Below are positions 40,632 through 50,274 of a DNA stretch of 64,000 nucleotides, piece by piece (position 1 is the first letter of the stretch; the number at the start of each line of letters is the position of its first letter). The DNA comes from Caulochytrium protostelioides (lineage: Eukaryota > Chytridiomycota > Caulochytriomycetes > Caulochytriales > Caulochytriaceae). The stretch covers positions 186,001-250,000 of the forward strand of contig ML014117.1 in NCBI GenBank assembly GCA_003615045.1. Reading direction: 5' to 3'. The notes below the pieces were generated by a model that did no database searches, had not been told where the DNA came from, and saw nothing but the letters and a program-made list of their open reading frames with translations. Made by a program: the position numbers and the translations under genes.

Positions 40632-42303
40632 TCACTCAACCCACTGAAGAGATCCCATCAGCATATACTTGCCAGGCAAAGAGCCTGAGTGAGGGGCCAG
40701 CAGGCGAACGCGGTCCATCTTGGCATTAACATCCGCACTGCATGCCATTGGTCGTCAAATCATCGCCCCGGAAGAAAAAAAAGTAGAGAGACAAGGTGTG
40801 AGTATGCATGACGATTCTGTTGCAACACACAACAGGTGCTCACGATCGCCGCAGACGAGCAAGCGAGATCAAGCTTGGGCACACTTACACATAGACAAAG
40901 CCGGCGACATTGCTTTCGAGCAAGTTCTTGACTTCCAAGCGTTCCAGCGCATCCGTCTGGTCATCGTCGTCGGCCGAGCCCGTCTCGGCTTCCACCTTCA
41001 CGGGCTCGCCTTTCACATCGACCGCCGGCTTCGAGAGCTGCGGGAGCGGCGCATAACTCACGGCGAGCACGCTGTGCAGCAGGGCCGCGCCGGGTTCCAT
41101 CTCGATGGCCTCGATCTCTGCCTCGGTGACGCTCGCGCCCAGCGGCATCGCGCTGGCGGGGGCTTGGACGCCCTGGCCGAGCAGCCGCACGCGCATCGCC
41201 TTGTAGTTCATGGTGAACGTGAATGGCGTCAGCGGATTCGCGGCCGTGCCATAAAAGTACCGCCGCACGGCGGCGTCGGCTTCGCGCTGGCGCGCTGTGG
41301 CCTCGCGCGTCACCGTCGCGCCCGACAGCGCCATCTTGAGCACCGTCACGGACGCCGGTGGCGCCGCGGCACCCTTCGCTTTCCTCGCCGCCGCCGCCGA
41401 TGACTTGGAAGTGCTTTCGTTCGGAGCGAGCTTGCGCTTCAGCTCGCTGTAGAGCCGCTCCTGGCCCATGACCACGAGGATATTCACGTCGAGGGCGTGG
41501 ATGGCGTCCATCAGGGATTCGGACGCCGCCGACTCCATGAATTTGGCGGGCGTGTCGATCACGAGCCCCGCGTGGGCGTTTTCGGACGACATGCGGGACA
41601 GCGCGCCCGCAAGGCTGCGGACCGTCGCGCGGTAGAGCTGCGGCTTCTCGTGGATTGAGGTGTCGCCGTAAAAGTAGACGAGCGGCGTCTGGCCCGTGAC
41701 GACGGGCGTGCCGTCAAAGCTTTCGCTGTAGTCAACGATCCGCGACAGCGTCGTGGCGGCGATGGTGCCCGGGAGACTAATCGAGGGTTGCGAGGGGTCG
41801 AGGTTGACGAAGGTCGGGAACCGGCTCTGCTTGATGGCATAGTTCAGCAGGATGCGGCACAGCGTGGTCTTGCCGGCGTCGCTGGGCCCGATGATCATGA
41901 TCCGGGGCGGCGGCCCCGTATTCAGCTCGGCGCGTTCGCGCTGCTGCTCGATCGCCATATGCAGCGTCAGATACATGTTCATCATCGTTTCGGATGCCGT
42001 ATACTCCGTGGCCGGCGTACCTTTGACCTCCAGCGTGCACCCGTGCCACGTGAAGATGGCCGCATTGACGCCCTCGAAGACATACGGCTTGCCCACAATC
42101 AGCTCCTGCCCGGCGATTTCGGCGCGGCCGCGGAGGAGCTGGATCGTGACTGGGGACTCCCAGTCGACTTCGAAGCGGTACTCGCTGCCTGCCTCCAGCA
42201 CGGTCTGCGAGGTGGGCCGCTCGGCGGCGCCGCCAGCGGGCCCGCCCTCGGGCTGCATCAGCGCCGCGATGCCCGCCGACGCGCCGGACCGCGTCTCGGC
42301 CAT
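40632..42303 (-). CDS. CLP1: mRNA 3'-end processing factor / polynucleotide kinase-like CLP1
   Basis: Exons 42303-40889 and 40737-40632 join in phase across a 151-bp intron, giving 506 aa. The N-terminal domain spans about 35-100. The P-loop GPSDAGKTTL lies at about 139-148 and is followed by SRFPTFVNLDPSQPSISLPG and the Clp1-specific PLVYFYGDTSIHEKPQLY. The lid/central region has AGLVIDTPAKFM and NILVVMGQERLYSELKRKL. The C-terminal domain ends with VRLLAPHSGSLPGKYMLMGS in exon 2, matching the usual LSP.PG.LP ending, which confirms the splice. Clp1 is a subunit of cleavage factor IA in fungi and also acts in tRNA splicing in animals. The ATP-binding motif is intact. Confidence 0.95.
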
Positions 42304-42894
42304 CGTGGGCGATCAGGCCACGTGATCAGACGGGACGCGTGCACGTGCGTCTCGTAACACCCTTCAGAACGGCGGAGCCGGGCTCCATGCGGGTCGCCCC
42401 ACGTGCGCAGACTGTCAGCGGACGGACACGGCAGAAGGCGGAGGCGGTGAAACGGCCACGAAATTGGTTAAGACAGGGGGTGTCACAATGAACGAGGTAC
42501 AGGACACACAATACTGAGAAGTCCTCGGTCCCGCCGCATCGTATTCTCTGTCTTGAGCCCGTCCGCCCTATGTGCGACCATGATGGACACTCCCGCAGGC
42601 CTATCACTGCGCCTATCACTGCGTCGCAGATATCCCTCTTTATTTTTCTGGATGGGGCGACAGCCCGCGCCACGCAGCGCCACATTACCCCGCCAACGGC
42701 GGGACAACCACGATGACGACGACGGGGGCCCGCCCCCAGGACCCAGCAAGCAGGGTCCAGCAAGACCCTGGACCGTCGATCCGTTACAAGAACCCCACTG
42801 GAGACCGCTCCGCCTCCGCCGACCTGGCTATTCCACGGTGGCTGTTTCTTATCGATTTCTTGCATAATTAGAATAAGTGATACCAAAGATCATA
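42304..42894. other. Intergenic upstream of CLP1
   Basis: About 590 bp between the CLP1 start and the end of the SH3-septin gene. Nothing recognised. Confidence 0.5.
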
Positions 42895-44315
42895 CTATTG
42901 TTGCTGCGATGCGTTGCGTGACTGCCGCCAGACCACGAACTTCTCGGCTGAGCTCGCGCGGATCTCGTCGATGTGGTGGTAGAAGATGCCGTCCTTCAAG
43001 GCACCAAACTCATTGATGGCGCGGGCGGCATCGGCATCGGGAACGACGCTGGAGCTCATGACGGCGAACGGGGGCACACCCGTCGCGCGCGCGTGTGCGA
43101 GATCGAGCAGCTCGTCGACCGTGAAGCCGAACCCAAAAATGGGGATGCGGTACCGCCGCAGCACGTGCAGGATCTGGAGTTTCAGCGCAAAGACCTCGTC
43201 GGGCCGCAGCGAGTCGCTCTTGACGATGACGGGCACGACGTTGACATGCGGCGCGAGCCGCCGCAGGAACTCGATGTCGATCGGCGTCACACGGTGCAGA
43301 ATGCCATACAAGCACACGTCGGTGTGGGTATGCGCGCCCGTGCCGGCGTTGAGGAACCGGGTGATCTGGGCGACGGGCATGTTCTTGACAAAAACGCTGT
43401 CGGTGGCCTCAAATTGCGCCACGTGGTACGCGAGGATCGGCTGCATCGTGTGCGACGCATCCATGTACGTGCTGTATCCAGGCGCGTCAAGTAAGGTCAG
43501 GTTGTACCGGTCCTCGCCGACATGCAGCGCATCCTCCAAAATCGTCGACACGCGCAGCTGTGCGAGCTTCACGAATCCGGACGCCGTCTCGACGACCGAT
43601 TTACCGCCCGCCGCCGTGACTTCCGGCGCGGTCGCCAGCGTCTCGAGCAGCTCGCTCTTGCCGATACCCGTGTCGCCAACGACCATCACGCGGAGCATGC
43701 CGATCCCGCCGGCGATCTGCGGGCGCGTCGCGCTCCGCGACTGCAGGGCCTCCAGCTTCGCCTGGGTCGCCTGCTCCCGCTCGGCGCTCGGCTGCCACGG
43801 CGTCTCGGGTCCCGCGTCCTCCAGCGGCGCGATGGCCTTCATCCCGTTCGCGGCGCCAGCGGGCGCGTGTCCGTTCGTAGGGGCATGGGCCTGGCGCACG
43901 GCGCGGGCATCGGCCGCCGACCGGCGCGTCGGCGACGCCGCCGTGCTGCTGGCGCCGTGGGCACGCGCGCGGGGCGGCGCTGACGAGGACGCAATCGACT
44001 CGCCGCCCGAGGGCTGGCGGGACTCGTGCGACCACGCGCTGGCGGTCGGCGGCCGCGACGCGCCCGGCGCTGCGCTGCCTAGCGAGGACTGCGCGACGTT
44101 GCCGAAGTACGGGTTGTTCGCGAGACTGCTGTTGGGGGCGGCGGCGGGCCCCGACCGCGGGGCGGAGCCGAGGGCGGGCGTGGAGGTCGCGATCGGCGCG
44201 GCGGGCGGCTCGACGGGCGCGAGGAAGTTGCGCGGCAGCAGCCCGATAGCGTTGCTGTTCTCGTTGCGCCCGAGCACCCAGCCTGTGAGAAAAGCGTATC
44301 GAATCATGGCATGTG

Positions 44316-44352
<37 letters not shown>

Positions 44353-44699
44353 GAGGAGGTGAGTATGGCCGGTGATCGTTGATGCTCTCAGCCCGAAGCA
44401 TGCCGCTCTCGGTGGGGCTTGCTCACCACGATCACGTGGATGGCGTTACCGTCTTCGTAGGCATGCAGGATGATGATGCGATCGCCTAGGGCCAGCGAGA
44501 TTTCGTCGCCGTGGACCTGCTGGTAGGGCGCGATGGCCTGGTAGCACGCGGGCACGGCCTCGCTGCCGCTGACGCTGCCGCTGACGGTGCTGGCCACCGT
44601 CGCTGCGGGGCCATACCCGGCGCTGGAGGGCGGCGGGATCGACGCGTGCGGCTCAAACATGGCGGACCCGGGTGCCCCGTGCGACACGGCCGAGACCAT
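42895..44699 (-). CDS. SH3-septin fusion protein
   Basis: Exons 44699-44450 and 44282-42895 join in phase across a 167-bp intron, giving 545 aa. An SH3 domain spans about 50-105: ACYQAIAPYQQVHGDEISLA, HAYEDGWVLGRN then AIGLLPRNFLAPVE, with the exon junction inside it. A Ser/Pro/Ala-rich linker runs to about 275. A septin-type GTPase follows: P-loop GDTGIGKS (286-293), G3-like DAPGYSTYMDA, YGILHRVTPIDIEFLRRLAP and VNVVPVIVKSDSLRPDEVFA, the latter close to the septin VNIVPVIAKADTLTPEEV. The G4 motif is VKSD rather than AKAD. No C-terminal coiled coil is seen. Septins form cortical filaments at septa and necks. The SH3 could tether this one to proline-rich endocytic or cell-wall partners. An upstream in-frame ATG would add about 98 low-complexity residues and is less likely. 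Confidence 0.8.
44319..44360 (+). repeat. (GA)n microsatellite in the SH3-septin intron
   Basis: About 16 GA dinucleotides passing into GAG triplets. On the coding strand it forms a long CT tract upstream of the acceptor. Confidence 0.9.
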
Positions 44700-45232
44700 C
44701 CCTCGAGGCCGGCGGTCCCTACCCAGGGAACTGTCTGAGATGGTGGGGGCGACGCGGCCGTCGACGTCGTTGTCGCGAGCGCAGCGAAAAGAGGAGAAAC
44801 GTCGGCGCCTATGGACGATCGCGCGAGACCAGGCGACGGCGGACGCGAGGGGGTGTGCGTCGAGCGGTGGGGTCGGCGGGAGAAGCAGCAGCGGGAGCCG
44901 TGGCACGACGCGGCTGTCTGCCCGGGGGGGACGGCGATCCCTCGGCTCGCGCCCTGGCTGCCGGAGGCCGGGCCAGGAGACCATGGATGTCAAGGCCGCG
45001 CCGCTTCAGGGCCTCGCGCCACGTGGCGGACGGACCCTCGCCTTGCTCGCCACGTGGTCCGACGCGTCGTGGCCGTTCGTGCCGCCGCGGCTGCGGATCC
45101 CCGAGCCAGAGCTGGCGCTGGCGCTGGCGTGGGTCCTGGTCCCGGTGCTGCGCCCGTGCGTGGCGACCCGCGTCGGAGCCAGAATCCTCGGCCTCTCGGC
45201 ACAGCGCCCGTCGCGCGTTCTGTGGCCCTCGA

Positions 45233-45271
<39 letters not shown>

Positions 45272-46075
45272 TGGCTCCGACCCCCGCCGCCTGCCACCGC
45301 CGCCGGGAGGGGAAGAGGCGTGCACGCGGCCGCCGTCGCGATAGACGGTGCGCCTGCCGCTCCCGCTTTGTCTCGCGGGCCGACCGCGCAGACGGCCCTC
45401 CGGCCGGACGCCGTCGCGCGCGCTGCCATCGCGACGCCGCTGCCGCGAGCGGCGGTTGTGTAACGCTCCGGCAACCCTTGTCCGCCACCGACGGCGCGGG
45501 CAGCGCTCGCCTCGCTGGCGGCGCTCGCCTCGCTGGCGGCGCTGGCCGCTCTCGCGCCGCCGGCCGCTCTCGCGCCGCCGGCCGCTCTCGCGGCGCCGCC
45601 GGCGTCGATGCCGCCAATGCCAACAGCGGCACGAGCAAGGAGACAAGCAGAAAAGAAAGCGCGACGCCAGGGGGCAGACCCCCGCCGCCGAGGAGGGCAG
45701 ATGGCGTTCATGAGGCGGAGCCCAGGTCGCACTCAGATGGAACACGGCGTGCTCGGAGGGCCCGCAGCGTCATGATCGCCACGGCCGGCGTCTGCACAAC
45801 CACGCGGGTCGACTCAGGACGCCATGACAAGGGCATCGGCCATCGCGTAGGCATGTCGCGTGGTGCGATGGATGGCACGATGGACACCTGCGGCCACGGG
45901 CGCCGTCAACAGGTCAGCCGATCCTCAGCGGATCTGGCCGGATGCCGACCGCCATCCATCCCGCTCTGGCTCCAGATCGGGAGATCGACCCCATCATCAA
46001 ACTATCGTGTCACGCCCATCGCGTCCAGGAGACCTGACCTCCCTCCGAGCGAACCCCTTCAAGGTCGCAGTCACC
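44700..46075. other. GC-rich intergenic DNA between divergent SH3-septin and kynureninase genes
   Basis: No gene supported. It holds a CCG run (separate entry) and short tandem duplications at about 45,505-45,600: two copies of a CGCTCGCCTCGCTGGCGG unit and three of CTCTCGCGCCGCCGGCCG. Confidence 0.55.
45235..45271 (+). repeat. (CCG)n microsatellite
   Basis: Twelve or so perfect CCG triplets. Confidence 0.9.
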
Positions 46076-47560
46076 ATGGCGGAAACCTACGAAACAACGC
46101 TGGCCGAGCATCTCAAGCAGTCGGGTGCCGCATCGGTGCAGGATGAGCAGCTGGCCACGTACCTGGACGAGCAGGACCCGCTGGCACCGCTCGCGGCGTC
46201 CTTCGTCCTGCCCGACGTGGCCGAGATCTGCGCCGTCGCCGCCGCAACGCCGTCGCCGCCGGGCGCACCCATGCCCGCGCCGTCGCCGCCGCCGTCGCGC
46301 GCGATCTACTTCTGCGGCAACTCCCTCGGCGTCGTGCCGCGGCGCAGCGTGACGCTGCTCCACGAGGAGATCGCCACGTGGTCCGCCCGCGGCGTGCTCG
46401 GCCACTTCGCGCATCCACACGACCGGCCGTGGGCGCGCTACGACGACCACGTGCGCGCGTCGCTCGCGCGGATCGTCGGCGCCGAGCCGCGCGAAGTCGT
46501 CGCCATGAACGGCCTCACCGTCAACCTGCACCTCATGCTGCTCTCCTTCTACCGTCCGACCGCCGCTCGGTACAAGATCGTGATCGAGGCGGGCGCGTTC
46601 CCGTCGGACCAGTTTGCCGTCGCGTCGGCCGCGCGTTTCCATGGCCACGACCCCGCGGCCGCCGTCGTCGCCGTCGCGCCGCGCGCCGGCGAGCACACCC
46701 TCCGCGAGGCCGACATCCTCGCGGCCGTCGCCGCGCCCGACGTCGCGCTCGTGCTGTTCAGCGGGATCCAGTACTACACTGGCCAGTGCTTCCCGATGGC
46801 CGCGATCGCGCGCCACGCCCGCGCCCACGGCGCCATGGTCGGCCTCGATCTCGCGCACGCCGTCGGCAACGTGCCGCTCGCGCTGCACGACTGGGACGTC
46901 GACTTTGCCGTGTGGTGCTCGTACAAGTACCTGAACGCGGGCCCCGGCGGGATCGGCGGCGCGTTCGTGCATGCGCGGCACCTCGAGGGCGCCGCCGACG
47001 GGCGCGCCGACCGCGCGCTCGGCCACGTGGGCGACGACGGCACGCGGCTCCGGCGGCTCGAGGGCTGGTGGGGCAGCGACGCGTCGCGCAAGTTCGAGAT
47101 GGACGGCGTCTTCCGCGCCGAGCCCGACGCGTACGCGTTCCGCCTGAGCAACCCGCCGATCTGGCAGCTCGCGACGCTGCTCGGCAGCCTCGCGGTCTTT
47201 GACCAGACCAGCATGGCCGCCCTGCGCGCCAAGAGCGTGCTGCTCACGGGGTACTTGGAAACCCGCCTGCGCCACCTCGCGGCGCATCCGCCGCCGCGCG
47301 CGCCGCGGCCGCCGTTCACGATCCTGACGCCCTCGGATCCGGCCCAGCGCGGCGCGCAGCTCTCGCTGCTCTTCCACGCTGGCACGATGCCGCGCGTCGC
47401 CCACGGCCTGATGCTGCACGGCGTCGTCTGCGACGAGCGCAAGCCCGATGTCATCCGCATTGCCCCCACGCCGCTCTACGGCTCCTTCGCCGAGGTCTGG
47501 CGCTTTGTCGACGTGCTTCGCGCCGTCCTTGCCGAAGCAACGACGGAGCCGTCGGCCTGA
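46076..47560 (+). CDS. BNA5: Kynureninase
   Basis: A single 494-aa exon; ATG in a GTCACCATGG context. The fold-type I PLP enzyme signature is clear: IYFCGNSLGVVPRRSVTLLH near the start, MNGLTVNLHLMLLSFYRPT, SGIQYYTGQCFPMAAIARHA, GLDLAHAVGNVPLALHDWDV and VWCSYKYLNAGPGGIGGAF, where K284 is the PLP-binding lysine. The substrate end has GWWGSDASRKFEMDGVFRAE and ends with VIRIAPTPLYGSFAEVW. It hydrolyses kynurenine or 3-hydroxykynurenine to anthranilate or 3-hydroxyanthranilate plus alanine, in the cytosolic route from tryptophan to NAD. A Pro/Ala-rich insertion near residues 60-80 is unusual but outside the active site. Confidence 0.95.
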   Translation: MAETYETTLAEHLKQSGAASVQDEQLATYLDEQDPLAPLAASFVLPDVAEICAVAAATPSPPGAPMPAPSPPPSRAIYFCGNSLGVVPRRSVTLLHEEIATWSARGVLGHFAHPHDRPWARYDDHVRASLARIVGAEPREVVAMNGLTVNLHLMLLSFYRPTAARYKIVIEAGAFPSDQFAVASAARFHGHDPAAAVVAVAPRAGEHTLREADILAAVAAPDVALVLFSGIQYYTGQCFPMAAIARHARAHGAMVGLDLAHAVGNVPLALHDWDVDFAVWCSYKYLNAGPGGIGGAFVHARHLEGAADGRADRALGHVGDDGTRLRRLEGWWGSDASRKFEMDGVFRAEPDAYAFRLSNPPIWQLATLLGSLAVFDQTSMAALRAKSVLLTGYLETRLRHLAAHPPPRAPRPPFTILTPSDPAQRGAQLSLLFHAGTMPRVAHGLMLHGVVCDERKPDVIRIAPTPLYGSFAEVWRFVDVLRAVLAEATTEPSA

Positions 47561-47729
47561 TGGGTCTAGTGGGTCTAATGGGTCTGAGGGGCCTGATCGG
47601 CCTGATCGGCGGGCAACAGTCCTCTGCCGTGGTCCTTCGAGGCGAGCCATACCGCTCAAGGCTGTCGTCCCGCGCCCCCGCCGGCTTCATGCATTTCTTG
47701 TCGTCTCTCTTACGATAATAGAAGAATAC

Positions 47730-49136
47730 TCACGAGGGCAAGGCGGGCAGCGGCAAGGCGGGCAGCGGCAAGAGGGGCTCACAGACCCAACAGGGCACCA
47801 CAGGCGATGCCGATGGTGTCGCCAGCGCGTCCTTGTCCGTCAGCACGAGGGTCGCTTGCTCCTGGACGCAGACCCCGCTGCAGATGAGGTCGGTGGTTTT
47901 CCAGATGCCAGCGAGGTAGTTGAATCGGATGAGGAGCAGGTCAATCGCCATGCGGAGGGTATCGTTCATGAGGCGGAGCTTGGTGCCGGGCACCTCGTGC
48001 CACGCGACGGCGACCTCGGCCACGGGGATCGCGGCCCACTGCGCGAGCAGGAGCAGCTCGATATCGAACACCCACCGCTGCGAGTGCAGGTGCGGAAAGA
48101 CGCGCTGCGCCGCGGCACGCGTGAACAGCTTGAACCCGCATTGCGTGTCCTGCAGCGTTCGGATGCCAATGAACCGCACGAACGCGTGGAACAGATACAT
48201 CATGATACTGCGGATCAAGGAGCGCTTCACCTCCGAGTCCTGCAGAAACGCGCGCGACCCCACAGCGATGCCGAGGGGCTCGAGCGGGGGATGATCGGGC
48301 GAAGGATCCTTGCGGCGATGCGATGGCGGTGGCGTGGTGGCCGTGGTGGCTGCGGGCGACGCCGTCGGAGTGGTCGGTGTCGCCGTCGTCGCCAGCAAAG
48401 CACGTTCCAGGATCGCGATGTCCGAGAAGCGGGTGGCGCCATCGGCGTCGGCAAAGAGGATTGACGCGCCGCGGGCGGCGAGCACGCCGCATCGGACGGC
48501 GCCGCCCTTGCCGAGGTTAGCCGCTAGCGAGATGACGCGGACGGTGCCGGCGCGCATCGGCCCGGCCCACGCCCGCATCGGCGACGGGGACGTCGAGGAC
48601 AGGGGCGACAGCCACTGCATGTGCTCGCGCGCGACGCCCATGGCGACGTGGACGGTCTCGTCGGTCGAGCCGTCGTCGACCACGATCAGTTCATACTGCA
48701 GGTGCGGTGGGACGGAGGCGGCGTCGGACGGGCGCTCGGAAACGGCGGCGCCGTCTCGCTGGGGGCACTCGCGCATCCCCTCCGTCGCGCGGGCTTCGAG
48801 GAAGGCGATCGCTTCGTCGAGCATCCCGGGGAGCCGCTGCGCCTCGTTGTAAGCCGGAATCACGACTGACAGGCCGAGCGGCGGAGCGAGCAACGGCGCC
48901 GCCGGCATGGCGGCCATCACGGCCGCCGCGCCCGCGGCCGGCGCCGTGGAAACGGCCGGGTCACCGTCGGTCCCGGGCTCGTCGTCGCTACCGACGCCAG
49001 CGCTGTCGCAATGGTCCGCATGGCGGTCGTCGGTGACGGCGTTGAGGCGGGCGAGGTGGGCGATGTGGGGTCGGCGCTGGGACACCCGGTTCTGCAGGAT
49101 CATGCCCGGTGATGGGCGCTGGACCACGGATGTCAT
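47730..49136 (-). CDS. ALG5: Dolichyl-phosphate beta-glucosyltransferase (ALG5)
   Basis: From the ATG at 49136 the protein is 468 aa. GT2 motifs are LSVVIPAYNEAQRLPGM (89-105), YELIVVDDGSTDET (148-161), ANLGKGGAVRCGVLAARG (206-223) and the metal-binding FADADGATRF (228-237). The ALG5-specific region follows: GIRTLQDTQCGFKLFTRAAA, SQRWVFDIELLLLAQ and VAWHEVPGTKLRLMNDTLRM. It transfers glucose from UDP-glucose to dolichyl phosphate on the cytosolic ER face for N-glycan precursor assembly. Two oddities: no clear N-terminal membrane anchor, which Alg5 normally has, so an upstream exon may be missing; and a tail past GIWKTTD, ending in Leu/Pro repeats encoded by GGCAAGGCGG-type DNA repeats. A Thr/Pro-rich insertion lies at about 250-285. 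Confidence 0.9.
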   Translation of the reverse strand: MTSVVQRPSPGMILQNRVSQRRPHIAHLARLNAVTDDRHADHCDSAGVGSDDEPGTDGDPAVSTAPAAGAAAVMAAMPAAPLLAPPLGLSVVIPAYNEAQRLPGMLDEAIAFLEARATEGMRECPQRDGAAVSERPSDAASVPPHLQYELIVVDDGSTDETVHVAMGVAREHMQWLSPLSSTSPSPMRAWAGPMRAGTVRVISLAANLGKGGAVRCGVLAARGASILFADADGATRFSDIAILERALLATTATPTTPTASPAATTATTPPPSHRRKDPSPDHPPLEPLGIAVGSRAFLQDSEVKRSLIRSIMMYLFHAFVRFIGIRTLQDTQCGFKLFTRAAAQRVFPHLHSQRWVFDIELLLLAQWAAIPVAEVAVAWHEVPGTKLRLMNDTLRMAIDLLLIRFNYLAGIWKTTDLICSGVCVQEQATLVLTDKDALATPSASPVVPCWVCEPLLPLPALPLPALPS

Positions 49137-50274
49137 GGCCCCGAACGACCCACGAAGATCGCCGAGAGATCGCCGTGATGCAGATCGTGGTGTTCCGGTC
49201 TGCCGATCTCGCTGGGGTAACGGCTCGAAAGGACCAGACGCAGACAGGGCCGATCCGACAGGACACGATAGGACATGACACGAAGCCACGTGCGGGATCT
49301 CCTCGAGGAAAGCGTCCCGGTTTCAACCCAGGACATCGATCGTCTGGATCGACCGATCTGTCCGCCCACCTTCGTTGGCCACCGGTGACCAACAAACCAT
49401 CTGGAACAGACGTCGGGGGCCTTCCACGGCGGGCCGAATCGAGGTGGCCTTGGAGTGTTCGGGTGGCATCGGAAAATGGGGTCGAGCGCCAAAACTGATC
49501 CGGCCCACGTGGCCTGCGCCGAAGAGACCATGGGCGGTCCGGCGCGAGCCCCCGTCGTTGGCGCCCGTGCGGCTGCCGGCTGCTGCCGCCTGCTATCGGC
49601 TGCTGCCGCCACGGTACCGCCACGGTGTCGTGGGCAGAGGACGATGCGGCGGGAGATGGCGCGGCTGAACGCCGCTCGACGCCAGAAATACGCCGATCTT
49701 CGCCGCCGCCCGTGGCTGCTCCGCGGACGGCCATCCTCGGCGCGACGGACTGGCACGTGCCTGGGCTTGGCTCGTCTCGACCTCGCGGGTCGCCTCGCGC
49801 TGCGGGGAGCGATCGCGGCCGTGCCCCGTCGAAACGATGGGCGCACACCCGCCCGCGGGGCCCGGCCCGAGGGTGGGGGCTTCAGCATCACTCACGCACG
49901 CCACCCCTCTGCCCGTCCCGTGCGCCGTGGCGTCCCGTGGCGGCCGGCGACGATGGACGCATGCCGCCCGCATCACTTCACTTCATCTCACACCACATCA
50001 CCTCGCAGCGCCGGTGGGACGCGGGGAACAGACGACCGATCACCCATCGCGCCGGCCGGCCCAAGCACCGCGGTCCACGCGAGACGTGAGGTGAATACAA
50101 CAGGAGACAAACACAGGAACAGACCGCGGAATGGATGCCCCCGCGTCTCCTTTGTATAAGGAGACGCGAGCAGGAGAATGAGCGACGAGGCAAACAAAAA
50201 TAAAGAAAAAAAGGGTCCAGCGACAGACCAGCATCGCGAGAAAAATACCATAAAAAGACCATACAAGAGTCTGA
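49137..50274. other. Intergenic between ALG5 and the SYLF-SH3 gene
   Basis: No gene supported. It contains an 11-bp perfect hairpin at 50,142-50,168 (separate entry). Confidence 0.5.
50142..50168. terminator. 11-bp perfect hairpin past the SYLF-SH3 gene
   Basis: CGCGTCTCCTT (50142-50152) and AAGGAGACGCG (50158-50168) are exact reverse complements around a five-base TGTAT loop. It lies about 107 bp beyond the stop of the minus-strand SYLF-SH3 gene, so it would be in the 3' UTR or at the transcript end. The role is inferred. Confidence 0.5.

Noticed and set aside
46010-47659. A 549-codon frame antisense to kynureninase
   Set aside because: A shadow of the kynureninase codon pattern; the opposite strand encodes a complete, motif-perfect enzyme.
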